Below are positions 16,596 to 25,708 of a DNA stretch of 64,000 nucleotides, one piece after another; the first letter of the stretch is position 1, and every line of letters starts with the position of its first letter. The notes below the pieces were generated by a model, which worked only from the letters and a program-made list of their open reading frames with translations, ran no database searches and was not told the origin of the DNA. The DNA is taken from contig NZ_VXLC01000001.1 of the NCBI RefSeq assembly GCF_008704205.1, forward strand, positions 682,001-746,000, read 5' to 3'. This stretch comes from Nocardia colli. GTDB lineage: Bacteria > Actinomycetota > Actinomycetes > Mycobacteriales > Mycobacteriaceae. A program made the translations under genes and the position numbers.

Positions 16596-17384
16596 CTAGC
16601 GCGGGGGTAGCAGGACGTCGTTGAGCGTCACCATGGACAGGTTGCGCTCTCGGATGATGTCCACCAGCTGCCCGTAGCAGTGCGTCACGGCGGGGGCGTT
16701 GGCGTGCCCGATGATGATGGTCTGCGGGTGGAAGTACTTGTGCGCGCACTCGATCAGGTACTCCTCGGTGATCACCCCGGAGTCCGAGAGCGAGCCGTAC
16801 CACATGGCCGGCACGGTGTAGCCGAGGTCGGCGGCGACCTTGTCGACGGTGGCGTTGTGCCGGCCGAACGGCGGCCGGTAGTACGGCGCGCCGTCGACGC
16901 CGAAGTTGTTGTGCAGGTACGCCTTCGCGCGTTGCAGCTGATCGGCGACCGCGCCGGCGGACAGCTTGGTCAGGTCGGGATGATCCCAGGTGTGGTTGGC
17001 CAGCTGGATCTGTCCCGCGTCGACCAAGGGCCGCAACGCATCCCGGTGAATCGCCCACGAGTCGTAGTAGGCGGTCACGAAGAAGGTGAACCGGGCCCCG
17101 GTGTCCTTGGCGAATTTGATGTACGCGCCGACCACCTCGGGGCTTGCCCCGTCGTCCACGGTCAGCGCCATGCTGGTGCCTGGCCCGGGCAGCGCGGTGA
17201 TGGTCGCGGCCGGAATCGGCGTCTTCGGCCCGCCGGGCGGCGGCGGTAACAGGGGCGGGCGCGGCGGGGCGAGCGGTCCGCTACCGGCCGATCCGCTGGT
17301 GATCGGATCTCCCTCCGCGACCGCGCATCCGGCCAGCGCGACCGCGGTGCCCGCGGCAAGCATCAACATCCGGCGTCTATCCAC
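16596..17384 (-). CDS. Polysaccharide deacetylase lipoprotein
   Basis: A 262-residue NodB-domain (CE4) enzyme that removes acetyl groups from cell-wall or extracellular polysaccharide. An N-terminal lipoprotein signal has the lipobox LAGC (Cys near residue 20), followed by a Pro-rich linker. Motif 1 is LTVDDGASPE (Asp pair; Val replaces the usual Phe), motif 2 is NHTWDHPDL with the H-x3-H metal site, and motif 3 is YRPPFGRHN. All catalytic residues are thus present. It probably sits on the outer face of the membrane. It lies alone between leuS and an SDR gene with 115 bases upstream. Confidence 0.9.
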   Translation of the reverse strand: MDRRRMLMLAAGTAVALAGCAVAEGDPITSGSAGSGPLAPPRPPLLPPPPGGPKTPIPAATITALPGPGTSMALTVDDGASPEVVGAYIKFAKDTGARFTFFVTAYYDSWAIHRDALRPLVDAGQIQLANHTWDHPDLTKLSAGAVADQLQRAKAYLHNNFGVDGAPYYRPPFGRHNATVDKVAADLGYTVPAMWYGSLSDSGVITEEYLIECAHKYFHPQTIIIGHANAPAVTHCYGQLVDIIRERNLSMVTLNDVLLPPR

Positions 17385-17499
17385 TGCTCTGAACCCTTAA
17401 CTCTGGTCGAACGAACCGTCCCCGCACCCGGCGAGACGGTGCACAAACAGCGCCAGGCTACCGATCGAATCTGTCCACAACCTGAACCGCCGACGACGG

Positions 17500-18201
17500 C
17501 TAGCTCGACGTGGGCCGCAGCACGATCTCTGTCGGATGCCCGTCCCGCGGCGTCTCGACCGCGTGGCGCACCACACCGGCCACCGTCTCCGCGCGCAGGA
17601 ACTGCTCCGGCCGGTATTCGCGGCCCTCCTGCGCGATGATCTCGCGCTGCATGTCGGTGTCGATGCGGCCCGGATGGATCGAGGTCACCCGCAGCGCCGG
17701 CTCCTCCAGCCGCAGCGCGTCGGCGAACGCGCGCAGCCCGAACTTGCTGGCCGCGTAGGACGCCCAGCCCGCGTTCGCGCGCAGCCCCGCGCCCGAATTG
17801 ATCAGCACCACATGCCCGCCGGCCGCGCGCAGCGCGGGCAGCAGCAGCCTGGTCAGCTCGACCACCGCGATCAGGTTGGCCTCCAACGTGTTTCGCCACT
17901 GATCGACAGTCGACTCGGCGATCGAGGCCAGGTCCTGGATGCCCGCGTTGTGCACCAGCACGTCCAACCGGCGGATCGGCTCGGTCGCGGCGGCCACCGC
18001 GGCGTAGTCGGTCAGCTCGACCGGCCAGCCGGTCGCCTCGGGCAGCTCCTGGCCGATATCGCGCAGCGCGTCGGCGGATCGGGCGCCGAGCAGCAGGTCG
18101 TGGGTCGGCGCGAGCTCCCGGGCGATGGCGGCGCCGAGGCCGCGGCTGGCTCCGGTGATCAGCGCGGTCGGCTTCGGGGAGCTGGTCACGGCATTGGTCA
18201 T
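17500..18201 (-). CDS. Short-chain dehydrogenase/reductase
   Basis: A 233-residue SDR with the nucleotide motif ITGASRGLGAAIARE, the NAG motif VHNAGI, a structural Ser region INSGAG and the catalytic YAASK. The conserved PGRIDTDM segment follows. It should reduce a carbonyl or oxidise an alcohol with NAD(P)H; the substrate is unknown. ATG at 18201 is used rather than the longer frame because family members begin just before the dinucleotide fold. Confidence 0.88.
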   Translation of the reverse strand: MTNAVTSSPKPTALITGASRGLGAAIARELAPTHDLLLGARSADALRDIGQELPEATGWPVELTDYAAVAAATEPIRRLDVLVHNAGIQDLASIAESTVDQWRNTLEANLIAVVELTRLLLPALRAAGGHVVLINSGAGLRANAGWASYAASKFGLRAFADALRLEEPALRVTSIHPGRIDTDMQREIIAQEGREYRPEQFLRAETVAGVVRHAVETPRDGHPTEIVLRPTSS

Positions 18202-18397
18202 GCGCCCCACCGTAATAGCCTGCGCAACCAGCGCGATGCACGCGTACATCTATGCGAAGATCTCGGGCAGCGAATTACGGACGGGGCATTCGAGAGTGAG
18301 AATCGCCGAGCACGAGCCACCCACCGGCAGGTGGGACGCGGCCGAGTCGGACAGCGCTGAGCGGGCGTACTTGCCGGTGACATCGCAGAATAGGGGG

Positions 18398-19735
18398 ATG
18401 GCACACCCGGGTTTCACTCCGACACAGCTCGCGGCCCGCGCCGCCTACCTGCTGCGTGGCAACGACCTGGGCACGATGACCAGTGCCGCGCCGCGCCTGT
18501 ATCCGCACATGTGGAGCTGGGACGCCGCGTTCGTCGCGGTCGGGCTCGCCCCGCTGAGCGTGGAACGGGCGGTGATCGAGCTGGACACGCTGCTGTCCGC
18601 GCAGTGGAAGAACGGCATGATCCCGCACATCGTCTTCGCCAACGGCGTGGACGGCTACTTCCCCGGCCCGGCCCGCTGGGAATGCCGCAAGCTGGCCGCC
18701 AACGCGCCGGACGGCCCGGACACCTCGGGCATCACCCAGCCGCCGGTGCACGCCATCGCGGTGCAGCGCATCCTCGATCACTCCCGCCGGCACGGCCGCA
18801 GCACCCGCGCGGTCGCCGAGGAATTCCTCAACCGCCGCTGGCCGGACCTGGTGCGCTGGCACCGCTGGCTGGCGCACGCCCGCGATCCCAAGGAGACCGG
18901 GCGGATCACGCTGTATCACGGCTGGGAATCCGGCATGGACAACTCGCCGCGCTGGGACCGTGCCTACGAGAACGTGATCCCGGGCGATCTGCCGCCGTAC
19001 GACCGCGAGGACGTGCGGGTGGTCGCCGATCCGACGCAGCGCCCGAGCGACCGCGAGTACGACCGCTACCTGTGGCTGGTCGAGCAGATGCGCCGGGCCG
19101 GCTACGACGACTATCAGCTGGCCTCGACCATGAGTTTCGCGGTCGAGGACGTATTCGTCACCGGGATCTTCGCGCTGGCCTGCGAGGTGCTCGCGAACAT
19201 CGGCGAGGAGTACAAGCAGCCGCACGCCGACGTCCGCGACCTGTACGCGTGGGCCGATCGGTTCCGGGCGGGCGTGGTCGCGACGGCCGATGCCCGGACC
19301 GGTGCGGCCAGGGACTTCGACGTGCGGTTGCAGCGCTGGATCGGCACCGAGACGCTGTCCATGTTCGCGCCGCTGCTGTGCGGCGGGCTGCCCCGCGATA
19401 CCGAACGGAGCCTGCTGCGCACGTTCGAGGGGCCACGGTTCTGCGGGCATCCGGACCTGCGCTACGCGCTGCCGCCGTCCACCTCGCCGGTGTCGCGCGA
19501 CTTCCGCTCCCGGGAGTACTGGCGTGGGCCGGTGTGGCCGGTGATGAGCTGGCTGTTCTCCTGGGTGTTCGCCCGGCGCGGCTGGGCCGAGCGCTCGTTC
19601 ATGCTGCGCGCGGAGGGCCTGCGCCAGGCCAGCGACGGCAGCTTCGCCGAGTACTACGAGCCGTTCACCGGGGAGCCGCTGGGCAGCATGCAGCAGTCGT
19701 GGACGGCGGCCTCGGTGCTCGATTGGCTCGGCTGA
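18398..19735 (+). CDS. Glucosylglycerate hydrolase (GH63-like)
   Basis: A 445-residue protein matching the mycobacterial glucosylglycerate hydrolase (about 446 residues), which releases glucose and glycerate from glucosylglycerate when cells recover from nitrogen limitation. The (alpha/alpha)6 barrel shows HMWSWDAAFVAVGL (acid Asp), WKNGMIPHIVF, YHGWESGMDNSPRWD and FAEYYEPFTGEPLGSMQQSWTAA with the second carboxylate. ATG at 18398 follows a short GGGGG tract and gives the family N-terminus; the open frame extends upstream without similarity. It is the only recognisable compatible-solute gene here. Substrate is inferred from similarity. Confidence 0.85.
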   Translation: MAHPGFTPTQLAARAAYLLRGNDLGTMTSAAPRLYPHMWSWDAAFVAVGLAPLSVERAVIELDTLLSAQWKNGMIPHIVFANGVDGYFPGPARWECRKLAANAPDGPDTSGITQPPVHAIAVQRILDHSRRHGRSTRAVAEEFLNRRWPDLVRWHRWLAHARDPKETGRITLYHGWESGMDNSPRWDRAYENVIPGDLPPYDREDVRVVADPTQRPSDREYDRYLWLVEQMRRAGYDDYQLASTMSFAVEDVFVTGIFALACEVLANIGEEYKQPHADVRDLYAWADRFRAGVVATADARTGAARDFDVRLQRWIGTETLSMFAPLLCGGLPRDTERSLLRTFEGPRFCGHPDLRYALPPSTSPVSRDFRSREYWRGPVWPVMSWLFSWVFARRGWAERSFMLRAEGLRQASDGSFAEYYEPFTGEPLGSMQQSWTAASVLDWLG

Positions 19736-19773
19736 GGTCGGTCAGCGCGGGGTTCGGGTAAATATTGCGCAAC

Positions 19774-19819
19774 TGCACCTTGTGCAACATTGGTCACAGG
19801 AAGATCAAATAGCTATCGT
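19774..19819 (+). promoter_or_regulatory. Candidate promoter and palindrome before GH25 gene
   Basis: TGCAC-CTT-GTGCA (19774-19786) is a short palindrome. TTGGTC at 19790-19795 and TATCGT at 19814-19819 are 18 bases apart and place the transcript start near the ATG at 19828. No ribosome site precedes that ATG, so the mRNA may be leaderless. Confidence 0.4.
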
Positions 19820-19827
19820 CGAACACC

Positions 19828-20562
19828 ATGGACACCTCTCGATGGAGCTCGACCATCCGTCGCCGCGGCACGGCGCTCTCGCTGATCGCGCTTTCCGGCA
19901 TCCTCGCGGTTAACCTCGCCGCGCGAGCGGAGGCCACCCCGACGGGGCCGGACGTCTCGTCCTGGCAGCACATCGACGGACGGCTGATCGACTGGTTCGC
20001 GGTGAAACGGTCCGGTCATGCCTTCGCCATGGTCAAGGCCACCGAGGGCGTGAGCTACATCAATCCGTACTTCGTCGCGGACAGCCTGCTGATGCGTGCG
20101 GCCGGCGTCGCCCGCGGCACCTATCACTACGCCCGGCCGAACCTGCTGCCGGAACCGCAGGCAGCCATGTACGCCGCGGTGGTGCTCGGCCAGAACGGCG
20201 CGCTGGATCTGCCGCCGGTGCTCGACCTGGAGACCACCGGCGGATTGCCGCCCGCCGCGCTGATCGACTGGACGCACCGCTACCTGAACACGGTGCAGGC
20301 GCTCACCGGACGGACCCCGATCGTCTACACCTATCCGAACTTCTGGAAGACGGCGATGGCCGACACCAACGAGTTCACCCGCTACCCGCTGTGGATCGCC
20401 GACTACCGCGGCAACGACGCACCCGAGGTGCCCGGCGGGTGGTCCACCTGGACGTTCTGGCAGACCACCGACAGCGGCGGCATCGACGGCATCGCGGGCA
20501 ACACGGATTTGAACGTATACAGCGGCGCCCAAGGCGATTTCGCGCGCTTCGCCAATATGTGA
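19828..20562 (+). CDS. Secreted GH25 muramidase (lysozyme-like)
   Basis: A 244-residue glycoside hydrolase family 25 protein that cleaves the MurNAc-GlcNAc bond of peptidoglycan. A signal peptide occupies about residues 1-36 (basic start, hydrophobic core, AEA cut region). The GH25 barrel follows: GPDVSSWQ (first Asp), FAMVKATEGVSYINPYF, GTYHYARP and LDLETTGG with the catalytic Asp-x-Glu, then WIADYRG and WTFWQTTDSGGIDG near the end. All key residues appear intact. It converges on the PhoX gene. Roles in growth-related wall turnover are inference. Confidence 0.9.
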   Translation: MDTSRWSSTIRRRGTALSLIALSGILAVNLAARAEATPTGPDVSSWQHIDGRLIDWFAVKRSGHAFAMVKATEGVSYINPYFVADSLLMRAAGVARGTYHYARPNLLPEPQAAMYAAVVLGQNGALDLPPVLDLETTGGLPPAALIDWTHRYLNTVQALTGRTPIVYTYPNFWKTAMADTNEFTRYPLWIADYRGNDAPEVPGGWSTWTFWQTTDSGGIDGIAGNTDLNVYSGAQGDFARFANM

Positions 20563-20569
20563 CGCCCTC

Positions 20570-20604
20570 GGCGGCCGGTGCGGCTACGTGCCGATCCGGC
20601 CGCC
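20570..20604. terminator. Hairpin between GH25 and phoX
   Basis: GGCGGCCGG (20570-20578) pairs with CCGGCCGCC (20596-20604). The right arm lies inside the phoX C-terminal codons; the position between convergent genes suits a shared terminator. Confidence 0.45.
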
Positions 20605-22650
20605 GTTCTTCTTCCACACCACCGCGACCGACGGCCGCGGCTGCGCGCTGCCGCCGTCCGGCCAGTGCGAGAGCGGGTTCTCCGGGGTGGCGTCGTCGGC
20701 CTCGCCGGGATGCTGCACACAGACCAGCACGCGCGACTCGGTGACGACCGGGCCGCAGGTCTCCGCGCCGCGCGGCACGGTCAGGAACTGTTTGGTGGCA
20801 CCGCGATTCGCGCCGTCCAGCACCACGGAGAACAGGCCGTCGTTGGACTTGAGCGCGTTGCCGTCGGTGGAGATCCACAGGTTGCCGTAGGGGTCGAAGG
20901 CCAGGTTGTCCGGGCAGGAGATCGGGCTGACCTTCGTCTTGTCGAAGCCGGCGAAGTAGGTGTCGGCCGCGGTCGGATCGCCGCAGACCAGCAGCAGCGA
21001 CCAGGTGAACTTGGTACCCGCGTGCTCGTCGTCGAGCTCGAGGATCTGCCCGTTCTTGTTCAGGTTGCGCGGATTCGCCTCGTCCGCGGCCTGTTTGCCG
21101 CTCGCGCCGCGGTTGTCGTTGTTGGTCAGCGCGACATACACCTTGCCGGTGTACGGGTTCGCCTCGAAGTCCTCCGGGCGGTCCATCTTGGTGGCGCCGA
21201 CCTTGTCCGCGGCCAGCCGGGTGAACACCGCGACCTCTTCCGCGCTCATGCCGTCGACCAGCGACTTGCCCTTGCCGTCCAGGCCGGTCTCCAGCAGCGG
21301 AATCCATTGCCCGGTACCGGTGAAACCCTTGTCCGACGGCTTCACGCCGGTGCCGTCGATCTTGTCGCCGTGGTCGCCGGCCAGCTTCGCCACGTACAGC
21401 GTGCCCGCGTCCAGGATGGTCAGGTTGTGCCGCATGCTCGACGCGCCGCTGCCCGGCTGCACCTTGCGCGCGGACACGAATTTGTACATGTAGTCGAACT
21501 TTTCGTCGTCGCCGGTGTAGGAGACGACGTCGCCGGCCTTGGTCACGTAGATGGTGGCGCCCTCGTGCTTGAGCCGGCCCATCGCGGTGTGCTTGATCGG
21601 CGTCGAGCTGGGATCCCACGGGTCGACCTCGACGACGTAGCCGAATCGGTTGGCCTCGTTGGGTTCCTGGGCCAGGTCGAAGCGCTTGTCGGTGCGCTCC
21701 CACTGGTTCGGCGTCTTGCCCGCGGTGAAGCCGTAACGCTTGATCCGCGCCGCGGCAACGGATTCGGTCACCTTGTCGCCGTTGGCGAAGTAGCCGTTGA
21801 AGTTCTCCTCGCCGGAAAGCACGGTGCCCCAAGGGGTCACGCCGCCCGCGCAGTTGGCGAAGGTGCCGAGCACCTTGGTGCCGGTCGGGTCCGCGGCGGT
21901 CTTCACGAAGTCGCTGCCCGCGGCCGGGCCGGTGAGCTTGAACTCGGTGGTCGCGGTGATCCGGCGGTTGTACTTGCCGAAGGCGGGGACCAGCTTGCCG
22001 GTGCCGGATTCGCCGTGCACCTCGACGACCGAAAGACCGTGCGCGGCCTGGGTGATCGCGTTCTGCTCGTCGGTCGGCGCGGCCTTGTTGTAGCCGCGGA
22101 ACATGTGCGGGCCCGTGGTGTACTCGTGGTTGACCACCAGCAGGAACGCGTTGGCCTGGCCCTCGATCGGCAGCAGCGCGGCGAAGTCGTTGTTGAAGCC
22201 GAACTGCTTGGCCTGCGCGGCGGCGGACTGCTTGTCGAAGTCGAAGGCCGGGGCGTCGGCGAACAGCGGGTCGCCCCAGCGGATCACGACGGACTGCTCG
22301 TAGCCGTCCGGGATCACGATGGCGTCCTCTTTGTTCGGCGCGACCGCGCCGAACTCGGTGCCGGTGCCGGGCGGGCCGCTGGGCGACGGACGGACCGAGC
22401 CGGCGTTCTCGACGTCGTCGCCGCAGGCGGCCAGCACACTGCCGGCACCGACCGCGAGCACCGCCGCCGCGCCGCCCTTGAGCACGCCACGCCGATTCAA
22501 GGCACTGACGATATCGCCGAAGTATTCACCGTTCGAGGTGTTCGGCACCTCGTGGAAACAGGCGTTGGCGCATTTGTATTCGCAGGTCACCGAGGCACGG
22601 GCCGATCGGCCGTCGTGCTGCACGAAAAGGGCGAGGGGCTTCGGGCTCAC
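20584..22650 (-). CDS. phoX: PhoX family alkaline phosphatase (DUF839), Tat-exported
   Basis: A 688-residue PhoX-type phosphatase, a calcium/iron enzyme that frees phosphate from organic esters outside the cell. The N-terminus MSPKPLALFVQ precedes a twin-arginine signal, LNRRGVLKGGAAAVL, ending in a lipobox-like LAAC. The family repeats are clear: RWGDPLF, FNNDFAALLP, LLVVNHEYT, CAGGVTPWGTVLSGEENFN, DNLAFDPYGNLWISTDG and the final VCVQHPGE. GTG at 22650 matches the family start. A single GTTCACC reads on the coding strand upstream, but the 11-base repeats expected of a PHO box are absent, so phosphate control is plausible but unproven. Confidence 0.9.
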   Translation of the reverse strand: MSPKPLALFVQHDGRSARASVTCEYKCANACFHEVPNTSNGEYFGDIVSALNRRGVLKGGAAAVLAVGAGSVLAACGDDVENAGSVRPSPSGPPGTGTEFGAVAPNKEDAIVIPDGYEQSVVIRWGDPLFADAPAFDFDKQSAAAQAKQFGFNNDFAALLPIEGQANAFLLVVNHEYTTGPHMFRGYNKAAPTDEQNAITQAAHGLSVVEVHGESGTGKLVPAFGKYNRRITATTEFKLTGPAAGSDFVKTAADPTGTKVLGTFANCAGGVTPWGTVLSGEENFNGYFANGDKVTESVAAARIKRYGFTAGKTPNQWERTDKRFDLAQEPNEANRFGYVVEVDPWDPSSTPIKHTAMGRLKHEGATIYVTKAGDVVSYTGDDEKFDYMYKFVSARKVQPGSGASSMRHNLTILDAGTLYVAKLAGDHGDKIDGTGVKPSDKGFTGTGQWIPLLETGLDGKGKSLVDGMSAEEVAVFTRLAADKVGATKMDRPEDFEANPYTGKVYVALTNNDNRGASGKQAADEANPRNLNKNGQILELDDEHAGTKFTWSLLLVCGDPTAADTYFAGFDKTKVSPISCPDNLAFDPYGNLWISTDGNALKSNDGLFSVVLDGANRGATKQFLTVPRGAETCGPVVTESRVLVCVQHPGEADDATPENPLSHWPDGGSAQPRPSVAVVWKKNGGRIGT

Positions 22651-22752
22651 GGCCGAACCGTAGATGATTCGGACAATACGGAAACGACTTAGAGGTGAAC
22701 AGCTGACCAATTAGGGAACCCTCAGTTGATCTAGTTACTGCTCCGCACACAG

Positions 22753-22794
22753 GAATGCCGCGCTGTCCGAGAAGCTCGGATCAACGCGGCATTC
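22753..22794 (-). terminator. Nested hairpin terminator
   Basis: GAATGCCGCG (22753-22762) pairs with CGCGGCATTC (22785-22794) and encloses a second hairpin, TCCGAG-AAG-CTCGGA. It lies directly after the stop of the minus-strand gene at 22803. Confidence 0.7.
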
Positions 22795-22802
22795 GGTGGG
22801 GG

Positions 22803-23603
22803 CTAGGCATTCACCGCAAGGGCGATGACGACCTCGTGCTCGTTCTCCGGCAGATAGTGCACCCGCAGGATGCGGCCGACCTGCACCTGCCCGACGCTGC
22901 TCGGGGTGAGGAACTTCTCCACCCTGGTGCCGAAGGTGGACCCGTCGGGGCGGGTGACGACCAGGCCGAGCTCGATCTTGGAGTACCCGTCGCGGATCTC
23001 GCCGGGCACCGAAAGCGATTGCACCACAGCCTGTGTCGCGATTCCGCGCTCGGCGATGTCGAGCTTGTGCCGGGTGGTGATGCCCTTGCGGATCATCGAC
23101 TCGTTCAGCGCCCGCTGCGCGGTGGCCGGGTCGCCGGACATGTCGACCTCGACCTTGTCGGTCCGGCCGGGCAGATAGCGCACCGGCAGCACCACGCCGG
23201 GTTGCAGCAGCGCCAGTTCGGTCAGCGGCACAATCATTTTCGCGGCGGCGGTGAAGTTCTTCCCGTCCACCCCCTCGACGCTGAATTCGATGCGGACCTG
23301 CGGCTGGTCGTTGACCGACAGGCCGGTCTGGGTGAAGGACCGGATGGTGCCGAGACCGACCAGGCCGTCCCGGAATTCGGCGCTGTTGCGGCCGGTGAAG
23401 GCCGCGAGGATGCCCTCGCCGGTGAACGCGAAGACGATCGGCACCAGGGTGAGCGCGGTGATCGGCAGCGCCATCTGCCAACCGACCCAGGCCATCGCGG
23501 CGGGCTCGAATTCACTGGTGCTGACGTAGGTGAGGCCGTGGAAGAGGTAGTAGCCGATGGCCAGTGCGGCGAGCGCGGCGGTGATCCAGCGGACGGATTT
23601 CAT
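22803..23603 (-). CDS. Conserved membrane protein of unknown function
   Basis: A 266-residue protein I do not recognise beyond its build. Two membrane helices sit at about residues 5-22 and 37-60 (ALPITALTLVPIVFAFTG). The soluble part has two similar halves, each with a beta-rich segment ending in a basic arginine/tyrosine phrase: VVLPVRYLPGRTDKVEV and RILRVHYLPENEHEVVI. That internal repeat resembles DUF3592-like envelope proteins, but I cannot assign it. ATG at 23603. An LpqH-like lipoprotein gene lies 77 bases upstream on the same strand, so they may be co-transcribed. Confidence 0.75.
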   Translation of the reverse strand: MKSVRWITAALAALAIGYYLFHGLTYVSTSEFEPAAMAWVGWQMALPITALTLVPIVFAFTGEGILAAFTGRNSAEFRDGLVGLGTIRSFTQTGLSVNDQPQVRIEFSVEGVDGKNFTAAAKMIVPLTELALLQPGVVLPVRYLPGRTDKVEVDMSGDPATAQRALNESMIRKGITTRHKLDIAERGIATQAVVQSLSVPGEIRDGYSKIELGLVVTRPDGSTFGTRVEKFLTPSSVGQVQVGRILRVHYLPENEHEVVIALAVNA

Positions 23604-23680
23604 GATGTTCCTCGATGCTTCGAAAGGTGGTGCCTGCGTTGTCGGCCCGCTCGAGCGAACTCGAGCGGGCCGCGGACGGT

Positions 23681-24214
23681 TCAGCCGCCGACGACGGTCG
23701 AGCAGGCGAAGGTGACGTCGAACTTGGACGACTTCGGGCCGGCCAGCGGGTTGGTCAGATCCGCGCTGACGCCCTCGCCGGTGACCTTGTAGGTGTTGCC
23801 GTCCTTGGTCAGCGTGGCGGAGCCGCCGGGCATCCCGTTGCCGAAGCCGATCGCGTACGGCTGGCCGGCGTCGCCGCCCTTGGTGCCCGCGATGCCGACG
23901 GCCTGCACGGTGTCGGTGCCGGTGATGGTCGCGCTCACCGAGAGGTTGCCGTAGGCGGCGTTGGCGGCGTCGGTCAGCGCGAGCGCCAGCGTGCCGCCCT
24001 GCTTGGCGCAGGTGGTGGTGAACTTGGCGTCGAACGCCTTGCCGTCGACCGATGCGGTGGACTTGCCCGACGGCGCGGAGCCGGTCTGCGGGGCGGCGGT
24101 GGCGGCCGAGGTCTTGGGCGGGGTGCTGCTCGCGTTGTCGCTGCAACCGGTGACGAAGAAGGCGGCCGCGGCGGCGGAAGCGACGAGGGCGGCGGTGACG
24201 GACTTGGTGTTCAT
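23681..24214 (-). CDS. LpqH-like (19-kDa antigen family) lipoprotein
   Basis: A 177-residue lipoprotein. A signal peptide ends in the lipobox FVTGCSD (Cys near residue 24). A Ser/Thr/Pro/Ala linker of about 25 residues follows, then a globular domain with TTTCAKQGG and FACSTVVGG, the two cysteines expected to pair as in mycobacterial LpqH. The domain core VDGKAFDAKF and NTYKVTGEGV also fits that family. It would be anchored at the outer face of the membrane. AGGAG lies six bases before ATG 24214. It diverges from the CHAT operon across 126 bases, so regulation may overlap. Confidence 0.85.
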   Translation of the reverse strand: MNTKSVTAALVASAAAAAFFVTGCSDNASSTPPKTSAATAAPQTGSAPSGKSTASVDGKAFDAKFTTTCAKQGGTLALALTDAANAAYGNLSVSATITGTDTVQAVGIAGTKGGDAGQPYAIGFGNGMPGGSATLTKDGNTYKVTGEGVSADLTNPLAGPKSSKFDVTFACSTVVGG

Positions 24215-24291
24215 GGTTTCTCCTGTGTTCGCTGGCCCGGGGTGTCTGGGCCGATACGAGAAACCTAGGAACGCTTCGCGTCCTACCGATC

Positions 24292-24336
24292 CCAGGTTTT
24301 GGCCGGGTCGAATCGGACAAAAGTCCGTTAACCTGG
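24292..24336 (+). promoter_or_regulatory. Nested inverted repeats over leaderless promoter of CHAT operon
   Basis: CCAGGTT (24292-24298) and AACCTGG (24330-24336) flank a 14-bp palindrome CGGAC-AAAA-GTCCG (24314-24327). A TAACCT box (24329-24334) lies six bases before ATG 24341, which has no ribosome site, suggesting leaderless transcription. A repressor bound here would cover the -10 region. Repeats are seen; the regulator is unknown. Confidence 0.5.
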
Positions 24337-24340
24337 TCGA

Positions 24341-25708
24341 ATGCGACGACCGCGCGCCATGGTGCTCGACGAGGTGTGGCGCAAGCTCGACGGCGTGGAA
24401 CCGCTCAGCGGTCCGCACGGCGGGCCGTTGCGCCGCACGGTGAAGCTGATCCTGGATCCGCTGGTGATCCGGCCGGTCCAGCACCCGGCGTGCGCCGGGC
24501 CGATCGTGACCGCCGACGGCGCGGTGCTGCTGGCTGCCCGGGTGCATGCCGCGGCGGACGTGCTGCGCGCGACGGCGGCCTGGTTCACCGTGCTCAAGCA
24601 GGTGCGGCGGGCGCTGCGGATCACCGAGGGGCATCCGCAGGATCTGTACTTCCAGCGTTGCTTCGAGCTCGCGACGACGTCGGGCATGCCGGATCCGTTG
24701 CGGGACAGAGCTGTAGCGGAGGCCACGCTGCGGGACGTGCACGAGTATGCAGCAGGGCGCACCACGCAGGCGTTGAAGGAGTATGTCGCGGAACGGACTC
24801 CGGAGCTGGCCGCGCTGGTCGACGTCGCGTGGCGGCGACGGCCGTTGACCGGGCCGGTGGGCGGTGACCACACCGGTGCGTTCGCCGAACTGCTCGACGA
24901 TTGTGCCGCTGCACGATTGGAGCAAGGGCGGGACAACGGACAGGCTGCGTGGGACCAGCTGGTCGGCGCACATGCCGGGACACACGCGGGCATCCGGCTG
25001 TGGCGGGCCGAAACCGGTTATTCCGCAGCTGAACTGGGCCTCACGGTGCATCCGGTGCCGCAGCCACCCGCGGTCGGTGCGTCGGCCTCGACCTCCACAC
25101 TGGGCCTGCCGTTCGACCGGACCGTGTACGAGCGGGTGTTCACGGCGCTGCAAGCCTCCAGCGAGCGCGCTGAGCTGCCGCCGATTCCGGAGCTGGTGTC
25201 CACCGAGATCGCCCGGAGTTGTTCGCCGTGGGCGCTTTTGGACGAGACGCTGCGGGTGGCGGCGACGGCGGGCGTCGCGCTCGCGAACGGACTTTCCCCG
25301 ATCGGCACGGCGGTTCGGCGTCCGGGATCCGGCCTCGGTGTGGCAGTTTTACCGGGGACACCGGCGACCACCGCGCACCGGGTCATCAACGGCCGCTGGC
25401 AGCGTGAGGCCTACGTGCTGCAAGCCCGGCGACTGGCGGTGCAGGTCGGCGCCGAGTCTGCCCCGGCCGGGCCGCTGGCCGCGATCGCCGCCGAGTTGTG
25501 CACACCCTGGCGGCCGTACCTGCGGCGGCTGTGGGTCCGGCTGCACGGGCGCGATGTCCGGGAGTTCGCGGTGTACGACCCGGACGAACTGTGGGACCTG
25601 CTCGACGGTGTGGCGCGCTCGGTCATCCTCGATCACCGGACGCGGGTCAAACAGGCGCTGAGTGCGAGTGCGGCCGAATCGGATTCGACGGAATCGAGGG
25701 CGAGCTGA
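24341..25708 (+). CDS. Uncharacterised first protein of CHAT-TPR operon
   Basis: A 455-residue soluble protein I do not recognise. It is mostly helical, rich in Ala, Arg and Leu, without signal peptide or membrane helices. Readable phrases include FTVLKQVRRALRITEGHPQD, RDVHEYAAGRTTQALKEYVAER, a possible central hinge AAWDQLVGAHAGTHAGI, and a C-terminal YLRRLWVRLHGRDVREFAVY. It is the first gene of a tightly coupled set of four and its stop shares one base with the next start (TGATG). Co-transcription with TPR and CHAT genes suggests it is a partner, target or sensor. No enzymatic motif is visible. Confidence 0.7.
   Translation: MRRPRAMVLDEVWRKLDGVEPLSGPHGGPLRRTVKLILDPLVIRPVQHPACAGPIVTADGAVLLAARVHAAADVLRATAAWFTVLKQVRRALRITEGHPQDLYFQRCFELATTSGMPDPLRDRAVAEATLRDVHEYAAGRTTQALKEYVAERTPELAALVDVAWRRRPLTGPVGGDHTGAFAELLDDCAAARLEQGRDNGQAAWDQLVGAHAGTHAGIRLWRAETGYSAAELGLTVHPVPQPPAVGASASTSTLGLPFDRTVYERVFTALQASSERAELPPIPELVSTEIARSCSPWALLDETLRVAATAGVALANGLSPIGTAVRRPGSGLGVAVLPGTPATTAHRVINGRWQREAYVLQARRLAVQVGAESAPAGPLAAIAAELCTPWRPYLRRLWVRLHGRDVREFAVYDPDELWDLLDGVARSVILDHRTRVKQALSASAAESDSTESRAS

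Noticed and set aside
22651..22752. A PHO box upstream of phoX.
   Set aside because: Only one GTTCACC word is present on the coding strand; the second repeat at 11-base spacing is missing.
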